A stretch of 64,000 nt of DNA from Arcicella sp034519515 (GCA_034519515.1 JAXHOK010000024.1:51945-115944); one strand, 5' to 3'; shown: positions 40,980-51,195, counted from the stretch's first letter. Program-made: numbers and translations. Notes: generated by a model from the sequence alone, not told the origin.

Positions 40980-42305
40980 TTAGGTTCGGCTTTCTTTTAC
41001 AAACATAACGGAAATTGCTCCAATAATCATAAAAGTCCCTGCGAAAACAAGTGCATAAATAGTATTTGAACCATAAACATACTTTACGATTAATCCCCCA
41101 AAAACACCATTCACAATTTGAGGGATGGTGATAAAAAAGTTAAAAATTCCCATATAGACGCCCATTTTTTTCAAAGGAATGCTGTTTGCCAAAAGTGCAT
41201 AAGGCATTGCCAAAATGCTCGCCCAAGCCATTCCAACGCCAATCATGCTATATACAAGTAGGTCTGGATTTTGGATAAAGTAAATTGAAAGCAGTCCCAA
41301 TCCTCCACAAGCCAACGACAAAGCATGAGTCTGTTTTTTACCAATTTTTGTCGCTATTGTTGGCAAAAATATTGAATAAATAGCTGCCACACCGTTGTAA
41401 ATACTAAAAATATACCCTACTTGATTTCCTGCATCTTGATACGCTTTTGAAGAACTATCATTGATGGCAGTTCCATAAATGTGGTGAGCAATGGCGGGCG
41501 TTGAATATACCCACATTGAAAAAAGAGCAATCCACGAACAAAATTGAACAACGCCCAATTGCCTCATGGCGTCAGGCATCGTTTTAAAATCTTTAAAAAT
41601 ATCAAAAAATGAATGATTTTCATCATCTTTTTCAAATCCCATTGCTTCTCTTTCGGCAGGAGAATATTCTTTTGTTGTTAAAACTGTCCATAAAATTGTG
41701 GCAATAAAAATCACTGCCCCAGTATAAAAACTATAAATCACATTATCGGGTACTTCGCCTTTTGCGGCTACTGAATTGATACCCCATTCCGCCAAATATT
41801 TTGGTAACGCTGAACCTACCACTGCCCCAACACCAATCAAAAAAGTTTGAATTGAAAACCCCAAAGTAAGTTGTTTCTCAGGAAGATTGTCAGCGACTAA
41901 TGCTCTGAACGGTTCCATTGCCACATTAAATGAGGCATCCATAATCATTAAAATTCCTGCCCCGACAAAAACCGCAGGAAGAATACCAGCCAAAAATGAA
42001 GCATTTGGCATAAATACTAAGGCAGTTGCTGCGAGAACCGCACCGATTAAAAAATAAGGTTTTCTTCTGCCAAATTTACCCCAAGTGTTATCAGAATAAT
42101 GTCCAATGATTGGTTGTACAAGCATACCCGTGAGCGGTGCGGCTAACCAAAAGTAAGAGAGGTGTTCTACATCAGCTCCAAAGGTTTGAAGGATTCTGGA
42201 AGCGTTCCCGTTTTGAAGGGCGAAGCCAAATTGAATACCTAAAAAGCCCATACTCATATTAAAAATCTGAGTAAGACTTAGTTTTGGTTTGTTAATTGTG
42301 TTCAT
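40980..42305 (-). CDS. MFS sugar transporter (SLC45/maltose-type)
   Basis: 441 aa, 12 membrane segments. Starts with SLTQIFNMSMGFLGIQFGFA and has IGHYSDNTWGKFGRRKPYFL, the MFS motif-A loop with the RRKP ending found in SLC45-like sucrose/maltose porters. A second loop has FLPTIATKIGKKQTHALSLA. Position 30 bp downstream of a GH13 enzyme and across from maltose phosphorylase supports import of maltose or maltodextrin over the inner membrane. Confidence 0.85.
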   Translation of the reverse strand: MNTINKPKLSLTQIFNMSMGFLGIQFGFALQNGNASRILQTFGADVEHLSYFWLAAPLTGMLVQPIIGHYSDNTWGKFGRRKPYFLIGAVLAATALVFMPNASFLAGILPAVFVGAGILMIMDASFNVAMEPFRALVADNLPEKQLTLGFSIQTFLIGVGAVVGSALPKYLAEWGINSVAAKGEVPDNVIYSFYTGAVIFIATILWTVLTTKEYSPAEREAMGFEKDDENHSFFDIFKDFKTMPDAMRQLGVVQFCSWIALFSMWVYSTPAIAHHIYGTAINDSSSKAYQDAGNQVGYIFSIYNGVAAIYSIFLPTIATKIGKKQTHALSLACGGLGLLSIYFIQNPDLLVYSMIGVGMAWASILAMPYALLANSIPLKKMGVYMGIFNFFITIPQIVNGVFGGLIVKYVYGSNTIYALVFAGTFMIIGAISVMFVKESRT

Positions 42306-42335
42306 AAATGATTGGATAATGAAAAAAGGAAATTA

Positions 42336-44366
42336 CTATTTTTTCTCCGAAATTTCATAAACAACCACTGAATTTGGCGAAATTTTCAAGGAAACAGCCT
42401 TATCTGCTTCAATAGTTAATACTGCTTTTTGGTTAAATTTACCTTTCAGATATAATTTTCCAGAGCTTGGCAATTTCATGGCATCAAAAGCTCCTTCAGG
42501 AATATTGAGGTTGATATTTTGTTCCTTACTGTTATTGAAATTACAAACGAAGAGTAGCTTTTGTTTATCCGTAAATCTCAAATAACTATAAACCTTCTTC
42601 TTGTCATAATCTTCGCCCTGCACGTATTGAAGGTCATAAAATCCACCTTTTTTTACAGCATCAGAGCCGTTGGTAAATCTTAATAAGTCACCGTAAAATT
42701 CACGTAAATATTTTTGATTTGGGGTTAATTTTCCCCCATCAAATTTTCCATCATTCATCCAAGCCTGATGTGATTTTACACCCCAAAAATCAAACATGGT
42801 TGTTCTATCGTCGGCTTGATTGAATCCTTCTTTATCCTCGGCAGATTCCCCAAGTTCTTGTCCAAAATAAATCATCAAAGGTCCCGTATGTAAGGTAGCC
42901 GTTACGACCATCGCAGGAATCACCGCAAAAGGATCTCCCTTGGCGAAGGCTGGTGTATTAATTCTAACCTCATCATGATTTTCTAAAAAGCGAAGCATAT
43001 TTTCTGAAATATCACCCGATTCATTTTGCCAAACTTTCGTAATATCCTCAACGCTTGCTTCGGGTTTTTGCTCAACTAATCTGCGTAAAGCATCGTACAA
43101 ACCCACTTTATCATACAAATAATCGAATCCCCCCGTTTTGATATAGTTGTGATATTCTTTCGGGTTATAAATCTCTGCAATAAAAATGGTGTTTGGATAT
43201 TCGATTTTTACCTCTTCCGTTGCATACTTCCAAAACTCCACGGGAACCATTTCTGCCATATCGCAACGGAAACCATCAACGCCTTTAGAAGCCCAATATT
43301 TCAAGATTCCAACCATTTTTATCCAAGTGGGAGGGACGGGCGTAAAATACGTTTTTCGCCCGTGTTGAATATCTACCCCATAATTGAGTTTAACCGTTTC
43401 AAACCAATCATCAATGGATGGTTTTGCCGCAAAAACATCGTTTCCCGATACTTTGGCTGGTTTTTCCACATAAGGAGCATCCGCTTTCACGGGTGGATTT
43501 ACGCCCAAAGGAATCTGAAATTGAGTATTGGGTAAGTAATAGAAGTTGTTATATGGAGCAAATGATTTTGTTTTGTCGTCATCTTCACCAAAATCTTTTA
43601 TAGAAGAAGGTTTCATATCAGAATGATAGTTTCGTGCTAAATGATTGGGAACAAAATCCATGATTATTTTCAACTTATTGCGATGCACTCGCCCCACCAT
43701 GGACTCAAATTCTTGAATTCGTTTTTTAGGGTCGGTGGCAAAAAATGGATTTACATCATAATAATCTTTAATGGCAAATGGCGAACCGCAACGCCCTTTC
43801 ACCACGTCGGGATGGTCTTTTGGAATCCCGATGGCGGTTTGGTCTTCCATCGTGGCGTGTTCAATCAAACCCGTCATGTATAGGTGGCTGTACCCAAAAC
43901 TTTTCAGTTTTTGTAACGCCAAATCATTAATATCTTTGAATTTTGTAACACCATTTTCTTCCGCTGAACCGTTTTCTTTATTCGTCGTATTTTTGTTGCC
44001 CCATAAATGAAACATCATTTGAAGAATTACTAATTTATCGTTTTTTTCAGTCATTGTTTTAGTTGGTGATTTATCCAATTTGTCAGAGAGTTTTTTCAAT
44101 TTAATGCTATCACTTATGATGTTTTTTTGATTCTGAACGATTTTTAAAGAATCTTGGGTCATTTTGCTCCTTTTGGATAAACTATCCAAGGTTTTCTTAG
44201 AAGAATTGTTAGATGATTTCCGAACATCACTGTAAGACTTATATTTTGAAGGAGATTTTTGAGAATTATTGCTTGAGGATGAAGGCTTTTTTTGCTGAGA
44301 AAAACTCTCAGTATTTGTACAAAGAAAAAAGAGAAATATGATTTTCTTTATGATATTAAGGGTCAT
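42336..44366 (-). CDS. GH13 alpha-amylase family enzyme, periplasmic or surface
   Basis: 676 aa from MTLNIIKKIIFLFFLCTNTE, a signal peptide; the longer frame to 44498 overlaps the divergent gene. Residues about 25-110 are low-complexity Ser/Lys. The GH13 conserved regions follow in order: KIIMDFVPNHLARN (I), GVDGFRCDMAEMVP (II, nucleophile Asp), NTIFIAEIYNP (III, acid/base Glu), FLENHDEVRI (IV, Asp). A C-terminal beta domain ends VVVYEISEKK. It degrades starch or maltodextrin outside the cytoplasm. Confidence 0.88.
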   Translation of the reverse strand: MTLNIIKKIIFLFFLCTNTESFSQQKKPSSSSNNSQKSPSKYKSYSDVRKSSNNSSKKTLDSLSKRSKMTQDSLKIVQNQKNIISDSIKLKKLSDKLDKSPTKTMTEKNDKLVILQMMFHLWGNKNTTNKENGSAEENGVTKFKDINDLALQKLKSFGYSHLYMTGLIEHATMEDQTAIGIPKDHPDVVKGRCGSPFAIKDYYDVNPFFATDPKKRIQEFESMVGRVHRNKLKIIMDFVPNHLARNYHSDMKPSSIKDFGEDDDKTKSFAPYNNFYYLPNTQFQIPLGVNPPVKADAPYVEKPAKVSGNDVFAAKPSIDDWFETVKLNYGVDIQHGRKTYFTPVPPTWIKMVGILKYWASKGVDGFRCDMAEMVPVEFWKYATEEVKIEYPNTIFIAEIYNPKEYHNYIKTGGFDYLYDKVGLYDALRRLVEQKPEASVEDITKVWQNESGDISENMLRFLENHDEVRINTPAFAKGDPFAVIPAMVVTATLHTGPLMIYFGQELGESAEDKEGFNQADDRTTMFDFWGVKSHQAWMNDGKFDGGKLTPNQKYLREFYGDLLRFTNGSDAVKKGGFYDLQYVQGEDYDKKKVYSYLRFTDKQKLLFVCNFNNSKEQNINLNIPEGAFDAMKLPSSGKLYLKGKFNQKAVLTIEADKAVSLKISPNSVVVYEISEKK

Positions 44367-44496
44367 TGTCTGTTTTTGTGTCTTGATAAAGTTCGTTAGT
44401 TCTTCAAAAGTAAGCATCATTTTTCTATGATAAAAAACTATGATTGCTTTATTTTGTTGTTTGTCTGAAAATCCATTAACCAAATTTATAAAAATC

Positions 44497-46392
44497 ATGA
44501 AAAAAATCTTATCAATAATCTTTCTGATGAACGCCTTTTGGGGCTTTTCCCAAAGTCCTTCTGTACAACGAATCGACCCGACTAATTGGTTTTTAGGGAT
44601 GAAAAATCCTAAATTACAATTGTTAGTTTATGGAAAAAATATCAACGATTGTGAGGTGAAAATCAATTATTCAGGCATTACGCTCGAAAAAATCAATAAA
44701 GTCGAAAATCCTAATTATTTATTTTTAGACTTAAATATTGCCCCCGAAACGCAAGCAGGGCAGTTTTTTGTGGAGTTATCCAAAACGATTCAAGTTCAGA
44801 AAGGTAAAAAGAAATTCATCGACCAAATTGTCAAAATTTCTCAACCTTATCAATTAAAACCTCGGACAGAAAAGCCCCAAGAAATCAGTTCAAAGGATTT
44901 TGTTTATTTGATTATGCCTGATAGATTTTCAAATGGCGATACTTCCAATGATAAATTTGCGGATATGGCTGATTCTGAATCTGACCGTAAAAATCCTTAC
45001 CTACGTCATGGAGGCGATTTATTAGGTATCCAAAATCATCTGGATTATTTCATAGAATTGGGTGTAACAACGCTTTGGCTTAATCCAGTCATTGAAAATA
45101 ATCAACCACAAACTAACGAAGGTGGTGTTATGCGTTCGGCTTATCATGGATATGGATTTACCGACCACTATAATGTTGATAGACGTTTGGGCGGAAATGA
45201 TGCTTACAAGAAATTAATTGTTGCGGCACACGCCAAGGGTATTAAAATTATCCAAGATGCTGTCTACAATCACGTAGGAATAAATCACTGGTTTTTGAAA
45301 GATATGCCTTCAAAAGATTGGTTGAATCAATGGGAGAATTATACCAATACCTCCTACCGAGACGAACCAATGATTGACCCGCACCGTGCCGAGATTGATT
45401 TCAAAACCCAACAGAACGGCTGGTTTGTACCTTTTTTACCTGATTTGAATCATAAAAACCCTTTTGTAGCCAATTATTTAATCCAGCACGCTTTATGGAC
45501 GATTGAAAATTTTGGCGTTGATGGTTGGCGTATTGATACTTATCAATACAATGATTTGAACTTTATGAATCGTTGTAATGAAGCTCTTTTGTCGGAATAT
45601 CCCAAAATGTTTATCACGGGCGAGAATTCCGTTCAGAGTAGTATTCCACAGGCATATTTCGTAAAAAATAATTTGAATGTACCCTTCAAAAGTAATTTGC
45701 CATCTGCTAATGATTTTGTTTTGGAAGGAGCAGTTAATGAAGCCTTGAATCAGACTTTTGATTGGGGAAAAGGCTTCAACAAACTCTACACGGCACTCTC
45801 ACAGGATATTATTTATCAAGACCCATCATTAAACTTGACTTTTTTGGAAAATCATGACCAAGACCGTTTCTTTTCAGTAATTGGCGAGAATTTGAATAAA
45901 TATAAATTGGGGGTAGGTTTCTTGCTTACAACCCGTGGTGTGCCTCATTGGTATTATGGAACAGAGAATCTGACCAAAAATTTTAAAAATCCATCGGATG
46001 CCGAAGTGCGTAAAGATTTTGAAGGTGGTTGGGCAGATGATAAAGTCAATAAATTTTTAGCTTTGGGAAGAACCGAAAAAGAGAACGAAGCCTTTAACTT
46101 TGTGAAGAAATTAGCTAATTATCGTAAAAATAGCGAGGCTTTAACAACGGGTAAATTGACTCAATATTTGCCTTATGATGGATTGTATGTGTATTTCAGA
46201 CATACAGCTAATAAAACATTAATGATTATAATGAGTCAGAATAAAGAAGAGAAAACTCTTGATATGCAACGTTTTACAGAGAATATGACTGGTTTTACGA
46301 ATGCAAAAAGTGTCTTGACCGATGAAATAATTTCAGATTTAAAAACCATAAAAATAAAAGCAAATTCATTCAATTTATACGAATTGAAGTAA
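44497..46392 (+). CDS. GH13 cyclomaltodextrinase/neopullulanase-like enzyme
   Basis: 631 aa from MKKILSIIFLMNAFWGFSQ, a signal peptide; the 44440 start is too far upstream. N-terminal Cyc-maltodext_N-like beta domain about 22-125, then the catalytic barrel: KIIQDAVYNHVGINHW (I), GVDGWRIDTYQYND (II, nucleophile Asp), MFITGENSVQSS (III, Glu), LTFLENHDQDRFF (IV, Asp), and a C-terminal beta domain. It is SusA-like: it cuts maltodextrins in the periplasm. It is divergent from the other GH13 gene over 130 bp and heads the + strand maltose operon. Confidence 0.88.
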   Translation: MKKILSIIFLMNAFWGFSQSPSVQRIDPTNWFLGMKNPKLQLLVYGKNINDCEVKINYSGITLEKINKVENPNYLFLDLNIAPETQAGQFFVELSKTIQVQKGKKKFIDQIVKISQPYQLKPRTEKPQEISSKDFVYLIMPDRFSNGDTSNDKFADMADSESDRKNPYLRHGGDLLGIQNHLDYFIELGVTTLWLNPVIENNQPQTNEGGVMRSAYHGYGFTDHYNVDRRLGGNDAYKKLIVAAHAKGIKIIQDAVYNHVGINHWFLKDMPSKDWLNQWENYTNTSYRDEPMIDPHRAEIDFKTQQNGWFVPFLPDLNHKNPFVANYLIQHALWTIENFGVDGWRIDTYQYNDLNFMNRCNEALLSEYPKMFITGENSVQSSIPQAYFVKNNLNVPFKSNLPSANDFVLEGAVNEALNQTFDWGKGFNKLYTALSQDIIYQDPSLNLTFLENHDQDRFFSVIGENLNKYKLGVGFLLTTRGVPHWYYGTENLTKNFKNPSDAEVRKDFEGGWADDKVNKFLALGRTEKENEAFNFVKKLANYRKNSEALTTGKLTQYLPYDGLYVYFRHTANKTLMIIMSQNKEEKTLDMQRFTENMTGFTNAKSVLTDEIISDLKTIKIKANSFNLYELK

Positions 46393-46393
46393 C

Positions 46394-46603
46394 TGTAACA
46401 CGGACTGCCAGTCCGTAGTAATAATAAAAATTTCATAAACAACGAACAGGCAGACGAAATGTCGCACCACCGTGATACAGAATAAAAAACGGACAGGCTG
46501 TCCGTGATACAGAATAAACAAAACGGACAAAGCCGTCCGTGTTACGAACAATACGGGCAAGGCTTTCCGTATTACAAACAACGGACAGGCTGTCCGTGAT
46601 ACA
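46394..46603. repeat. Cluster of five CGGACnnnnnGTCCG palindromes
   Basis: Units at about 46394-46420, 46490-46510, 46524-46545, 46553-46575 and 46582-46602, each cggac...gtccg followed by gtgatac, gttac or attac. They fill the gap between the GH13 gene and pgmB and end 4-5 bp before the pgmB ATG. REP-like in form: palindromic, alternating tails, no coding. Confidence 0.8.
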
Positions 46604-46606
46604 TAT

Positions 46607-47251
46607 ATGACAAAAGTAAAAGCCTGCCTTTTCGACCTTGATGGCGTAATTGTTGATACTGCCATCTATCATTTTCAAGCATGGAGGCGTTTGGCAAACG
46701 AATTAGGATTTGATTTCACCGAACATCAAAACGAACAATTGAAGGGTATTTCCAGAATGGAATCCTTGGAATTAATTTTAGGATGGGGCAATGTAACGCT
46801 CACCGAGGAGGAAAAACTTGATTGGGCAACTCGCAAGAATGATTGGTATTTGGATTTAGTCAAAGAAATGACACCAGACGAAGTTTTGCCAGGCGTAAAA
46901 GATTTTTTGATTTTATTACGTGAAAATAATATCAAAATCGCCTTGGGTTCAGCCAGTAAAAACTCCAAATTAATTCTTGAAAGGATTGAAATGTTATCAT
47001 ATTTTGATGCCATTATTGATGGAAATAATATCACAAAAGGAAAACCTAACCCCCAAGTTTTCTTGATGGGGGCGGAGGCAACTGACTGTAAACCAGAAGA
47101 GTGTGTGGTTTTTGAAGACGCTCTTGCGGGTGTGCAAGCGGGTAAATTAGGAGGGATGCGAGTAGTCGGCGTAGGCTCGCCCGAAGTATTGACCGAAGCC
47201 GATGTCGTTATTTCAACATTTGAAGAAATGACACTTGAAATGTTAGGATAA
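46607..47251 (+). CDS. pgmB: Beta-phosphoglucomutase
   Basis: 214 aa, HAD superfamily. Starts KACLFDLDGVIVDTAIYHFQ (nucleophile Asp and acid/base Asp), cap domain with LKGISRMESLELIL, phosphate-binding ALGSASKNSKLIL, and VVFEDALAGVQAGKLGGM (Mg-binding). It converts beta-glucose 1-phosphate from maltose phosphorylase into glucose 6-phosphate. Position between a cyclomaltodextrinase and GH65 phosphorylase strongly supports the call. Confidence 0.94.
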   Translation: MTKVKACLFDLDGVIVDTAIYHFQAWRRLANELGFDFTEHQNEQLKGISRMESLELILGWGNVTLTEEEKLDWATRKNDWYLDLVKEMTPDEVLPGVKDFLILLRENNIKIALGSASKNSKLILERIEMLSYFDAIIDGNNITKGKPNPQVFLMGAEATDCKPEECVVFEDALAGVQAGKLGGMRVVGVGSPEVLTEADVVISTFEEMTLEMLG

Positions 47252-47258
47252 AATTGTG

Positions 47259-47287
47259 AAAACACCTTAGCAGAGTAAGGTGTTTTT
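47259..47287. terminator. Terminator after pgmB
   Basis: aaaacacctta-gcagag-taaggtgtttt with further T. It sits between pgmB and the phosphorylase, so the latter probably also has its own promoter in the 180-bp gap that follows; that gap holds a tgtaggttttt/aaaacctgta palindrome. Confidence 0.75.
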
Positions 47288-47466
47288 GATTTAGGGCTTA
47301 AATTTGTGTAGCATTAACCATTTTAGTCAAACAGCAAAGAAATCTGAGTATTTATCAGAGTATGGTATTCTGCAAACCTTGTAGGTTTTTAAAACCTGTA
47401 AGGTTTCATTCTTGAAAGTTTATACTCAAAGTTCATACCTCACTGCTCAAAGCTATTTTTATAAAC

Positions 47467-49794
47467 ATGAAGAATTATTTACAACACGATGAATGGTGTA
47501 TCATCGAAAATGGATTCCATCGGGAATTTAACGAAATAACTGAATCGGTCTGTTCGCTCGGAAATGGGCGAATGGGGCAGCGGGGCAATTTTGAAGAGAC
47601 TTTTACGGGTAAAACGCTTCAAGGTAATTATGTGGCGGGGGTTTATTATCCTGATAAAACTCGTGTGGGTTGGTGGAAAAATGGCTATCCAGAATATTTT
47701 GCCAAAGTTTTGAACGCTGCCAATTGGATAGGTATTAAAGTCCAAATTGAAGAAGAAGAATTAGATTTGAATACCTGCGAAGTCTCTGATTTTCAGCGTG
47801 TTTTGAATATGAAAGAAGGATATTTGGAACGTTCTTTCTCGGCTACTTTGCCTTCTGGAAAGCAATTAAAAGTCAATTCAAAGCGGTTAAATTCCATCGT
47901 TGATGATGAATCGGGTGTGATTCGTTATTCAATTACTCCCCTAAATTTTGACGGAAAAATCACCTTGATTCCCTTTGTGGACGGCAATGTCAAAAATAAG
48001 GATGCCAATTACGATGAAAAATTTTGGGATGAAATTCAAAAAGAAATCGCTCTTGCCGAAGGTTATGTGGAATTGGTTACCAAAAAAACGGGCTTTCATG
48101 TGGTGACGGGACAGCGTTTTGAGATTTTTCAAGATGGTCAATTACTTGATTTTCATAGTCTTCCCATCAAAGCTGAAAAATATGTAGCCAGTCAAGTTGT
48201 GGTCAATGTTCAACCAAATCAGGAAACTGTTTTGGTAAAATATGCTTGTAATCTTTCTTCTGAAAATCATAAAATTGAAGATTTATTAAGTAAATCAAAA
48301 GCCTATCTGAAACGAATTGCTGAAAAAGGATTCGATAAAATGTTGGCTGAGCAAGCTGAAAACTGGGCTTCAAAATGGGAAATGAACGACATCGTAATTG
48401 AGGGTGACGTTGCAGCTCAACAAGGAATTCGTTTCAATATTTTTCAGATGAATCAAACCTACACGGGCGAAGATGCACGCTTGAATATTGGTCCAAAAGG
48501 TTTTACGGGTGAAAAATATGGCGGTTCAACTTATTGGGACACCGAGGCGTATTGTATTCCTTTCTATTTAGCAACTGCCGACCAACAAGTTTCTCGTAAC
48601 CTATTGATTTACAGGTGGAAACAATTAGGGAAAGCCATCGAAAATGCTCAGAAATTGGGGTTCAAAGATGGTGCGGCTCTCTATCCGATGGTAACAATGA
48701 ATGGCGAGGAATGCCATAACGAATGGGAAATTACTTTCGAGGAAATCCATCGAAACGGAGCAATTGCTTATGCCATTTATGATTACGTGAATTATACAGG
48801 TGACAAAAAATACTTGGCAGAATACGGTTTTGAGGTACTTTTGGGCATTGCCAGATTTTGGTCACAGCGAGTAAACTGGTCGAATGACAAAAAGAAATAT
48901 GTGATGTTGGGCGTTACGGGACCAAACGAATATGAAAACAATGTCAATAATAATTTTTATACCAACTATTTTGCCGTTTGGTGTTTGAAGTATGTTTTGC
49001 AAGTTTCTGAATACATAAAGTCGTCTGATTCAAACCATTACGATGAATTGGCTTCTTTGACAAACTTGAATGAAGCGGATGAATTTGCCAAATTTAACCA
49101 CATCATCGAAAATATGTATTTGCCCGAAAGTAAAGAATTGGGTATTTACTTACAGCAAGATGGATTTTTGGACAAAGAACTTATCCAAGTAATAGATTTA
49201 CCAGCTTCCGAACGTCCAATCAATCAAAAATGGTCTTGGGATAGAATACTTCGTTCATGCTTTATCAAGCAAGCGGATGTTTTGCAGGGGATGTATTTCT
49301 TTGAAGATGATTTTGATATTGAAACTATCAAACGGAATTATGATTTTTATGAACCAATGACCGTTCACGAATCATCTTTGAGTCCATGCGTACATTCTAT
49401 TTTGGCGGGCAAATTGGGTGACAAAGCACGCTCGTATGAATTCTATAATCGGGCAGCTCGTTTGGATTTGGATGATTATAATAACGATACCGAAGACGGT
49501 TGTCATATTACTTCAATGGCAGGAACTTGGATGTCAATCGTGAAGGGATTTGGAGGTATGCGAGTAAAGGAAGGTAAAGCATATTTCGCACCTTTTGTTC
49601 CAGAAAATTGGGCTTCATTCTCATTTAAAGTACGTTTTAGAGGTAATTTGTTGAATATCAAAACAACGGCTGATGAAGTCATTGTGGAGAATTTATCAGG
49701 AAAAACTATTTCTATTTTTATTTATAACCAAGAACACATTATTGAAGAAAATTCAAAGATTACGATTGAACAGCAAGATGTGGTTTTGGTTTAG
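47467..49794 (+). CDS. GH65 maltose phosphorylase
   Basis: 775 aa, the usual length of maltose phosphorylase. N-terminal beta-sandwich about 1-270, linker helices, (alpha/alpha)6 barrel with the general-acid Glu in NGEECHNEWEITFEEIHRNG near residue 420-430, then GTWMSIVKGFGGMRVKEGKA and a C-terminal beta domain. It phosphorolyses maltose to glucose and beta-glucose 1-phosphate. Other GH65 members (kojibiose, trehalose phosphorylases) share the fold; the maltodextrin neighbours favour maltose. Confidence 0.88.
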   Translation: MKNYLQHDEWCIIENGFHREFNEITESVCSLGNGRMGQRGNFEETFTGKTLQGNYVAGVYYPDKTRVGWWKNGYPEYFAKVLNAANWIGIKVQIEEEELDLNTCEVSDFQRVLNMKEGYLERSFSATLPSGKQLKVNSKRLNSIVDDESGVIRYSITPLNFDGKITLIPFVDGNVKNKDANYDEKFWDEIQKEIALAEGYVELVTKKTGFHVVTGQRFEIFQDGQLLDFHSLPIKAEKYVASQVVVNVQPNQETVLVKYACNLSSENHKIEDLLSKSKAYLKRIAEKGFDKMLAEQAENWASKWEMNDIVIEGDVAAQQGIRFNIFQMNQTYTGEDARLNIGPKGFTGEKYGGSTYWDTEAYCIPFYLATADQQVSRNLLIYRWKQLGKAIENAQKLGFKDGAALYPMVTMNGEECHNEWEITFEEIHRNGAIAYAIYDYVNYTGDKKYLAEYGFEVLLGIARFWSQRVNWSNDKKKYVMLGVTGPNEYENNVNNNFYTNYFAVWCLKYVLQVSEYIKSSDSNHYDELASLTNLNEADEFAKFNHIIENMYLPESKELGIYLQQDGFLDKELIQVIDLPASERPINQKWSWDRILRSCFIKQADVLQGMYFFEDDFDIETIKRNYDFYEPMTVHESSLSPCVHSILAGKLGDKARSYEFYNRAARLDLDDYNNDTEDGCHITSMAGTWMSIVKGFGGMRVKEGKAYFAPFVPENWASFSFKVRFRGNLLNIKTTADEVIVENLSGKTISIFIYNQEHIIEENSKITIEQQDVVLV

Positions 49795-49812
49795 AACGTG
49801 AATAGTGGATTT

Positions 49813-50036
49813 GTCATCTCGACTAAGGAGGGAACTGATTTGAAACATTCAGGAGTAATTTTTGATACAACAAATTAGTTCCACCTTGGCACTTTAAAAT
49901 TTGCCACTCAGTAGCCTCCTTTTTATGCTTTCAAACAGTGAATAGGATTGGTCTAAATCCCCCTTTGAAGGGGGTAGGGGGATGTAATAGCCGTAAAGTG
50001 CCAAAGTAGAATCAGTTCCCTCCTTCGTCGGGATGA
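49813..50036. repeat. Composite nested palindrome, about 224 bp
   Basis: The 338-bp gap between the phosphorylase and desaturase genes is mostly repeat. Outer arms: tcatctcgactaaggaggga (about 49815) against tccctccttcgtcgggatga (about 50015). Inner arms: ccttggcactttaaa against gtaaagtgccaaag. In the centre is a CCCCCTTTGAAGGGGG repeat (copy 2, near 49955-49984). No gene. Confidence 0.75.
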
Positions 50037-50067
50037 CAAAACTTCTTTCCGTAGCCCAATAATCAAA

Positions 50068-50107
50068 AATAAAGCCTTCGCAGAACATCTACGAAGGCTT
50101 TATTTTA
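50068..50107. terminator. Terminator after the desaturase gene (minus strand)
   Basis: aaataaagccttcg...cgaaggctttatttta, about 16-bp stem, bidirectional in form, between convergent genes. Confidence 0.8.
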
Positions 50108-50132
50108 TTATAACGAAAAGTAAATATCGAAA

Positions 50133-51140
50133 CTACGCCTCCTGACGAGCCATTTGAATGTCTGGAATTGAAATATCATCCAACCCAACACGCCCTCTTT
50201 CGCTTCTCACTATTCTTGAATACAAGCCTACTTCTTGGCTAAATAGGAATGTGAAAAGTAATTTTACAAATGAAGTATGATATTTTAAATTATCATAAAA
50301 TTCGGGAGCAGCCGCTTTCAATTTTGGTAAATTATTCCAAGGAATTGATGGCATATCGTGGTGTTCGTTGTGATACCCAACATTCATGTTAATTCCATTC
50401 AATCCACCATAGTAACTGTAAGTCTCTTGATTTTGGTCTAACACTAAATAATGCTCTTGAATCCATCTTGCTCCGAGTGGGTGAAGACCAACTGAGAACA
50501 TAAAACTTGCACCCATATAACCCAAAGCCGACCAGCCCATAGTGTAAACAATAATGGCATTGAAAGCAATTTGACCCACAATATTCATCACAACCCATTT
50601 ATCAATCACTGCCAATTCTAAACAACGCAAAGTGCGTATTCCTTGAAATATTGGGAAAAATAGCAACCAAATTGCTTTTCCGATAAAATAATTATTGATT
50701 AACTTAGCTTCCCACTTATCTGGAAGGTCAGCATCTAATTCGTGAACTCCTTGAAAAGCGTGGTGCTTCAGATGGTAATTTTTAAATGAGATAGCGGTTG
50801 GAGCTAATGAAGGAAAGTTAGCAACAATTCCAGCATAAATATTCCAAGATGGCTTTTTGAAAATCAAATTGTGAGCCGCCTCATGGATACATATAAACAA
50901 GGTATGCACTGGGAAAGCTCCGATAAACCAAGCTGCCGCCAAAATTACATACCATGCTTGGTCTTTTACCAAATACGCCATCACAAGTTGGATTGAAACA
51001 CAAGCTAAAATCCAAAGGGCAGTTTTTGGGTTTTTGGTGATAAGTTTTTTTACTTCTGGGTGAGCTTTCAAAATCTCACGAGTACGCACACGGTGTGGTT
51101 CGCTTCCTTCTACTCGGGTAAAATCTTGTTGATAAGACAT
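50133..51140 (-). CDS. Membrane fatty-acid/sphingolipid desaturase (DES1-like)
   Basis: 335 aa with four or more membrane segments. Three His boxes of the membrane di-iron desaturases: HEAAHN (about residue 87), HLKHHAFQG, and YHNEHHDMP near 260. The NEHHDxP form of the third box is typical of the sphingolipid delta-4 desaturase/DES family. Sphingolipids are common in this phylum, which fits. Alternatives are acyl-lipid or carotenoid-type desaturases. It has a consensus promoter upstream. Confidence 0.82.
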   Translation of the reverse strand: MSYQQDFTRVEGSEPHRVRTREILKAHPEVKKLITKNPKTALWILACVSIQLVMAYLVKDQAWYVILAAAWFIGAFPVHTLFICIHEAAHNLIFKKPSWNIYAGIVANFPSLAPTAISFKNYHLKHHAFQGVHELDADLPDKWEAKLINNYFIGKAIWLLFFPIFQGIRTLRCLELAVIDKWVVMNIVGQIAFNAIIVYTMGWSALGYMGASFMFSVGLHPLGARWIQEHYLVLDQNQETYSYYGGLNGINMNVGYHNEHHDMPSIPWNNLPKLKAAAPEFYDNLKYHTSFVKLLFTFLFSQEVGLYSRIVRSERGRVGLDDISIPDIQMARQEA

Positions 51141-51195
51141 TGTAAATAAAGGTTAATGTTTATGAATAAGGATTTGATGATGTATAATTATCCTT

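Noticed and set aside
46394..46603. CRISPR-like array
   Set aside because: Units are palindromes with irregular spacing and degenerate sequence, no constant-length spacers and no cas genes.
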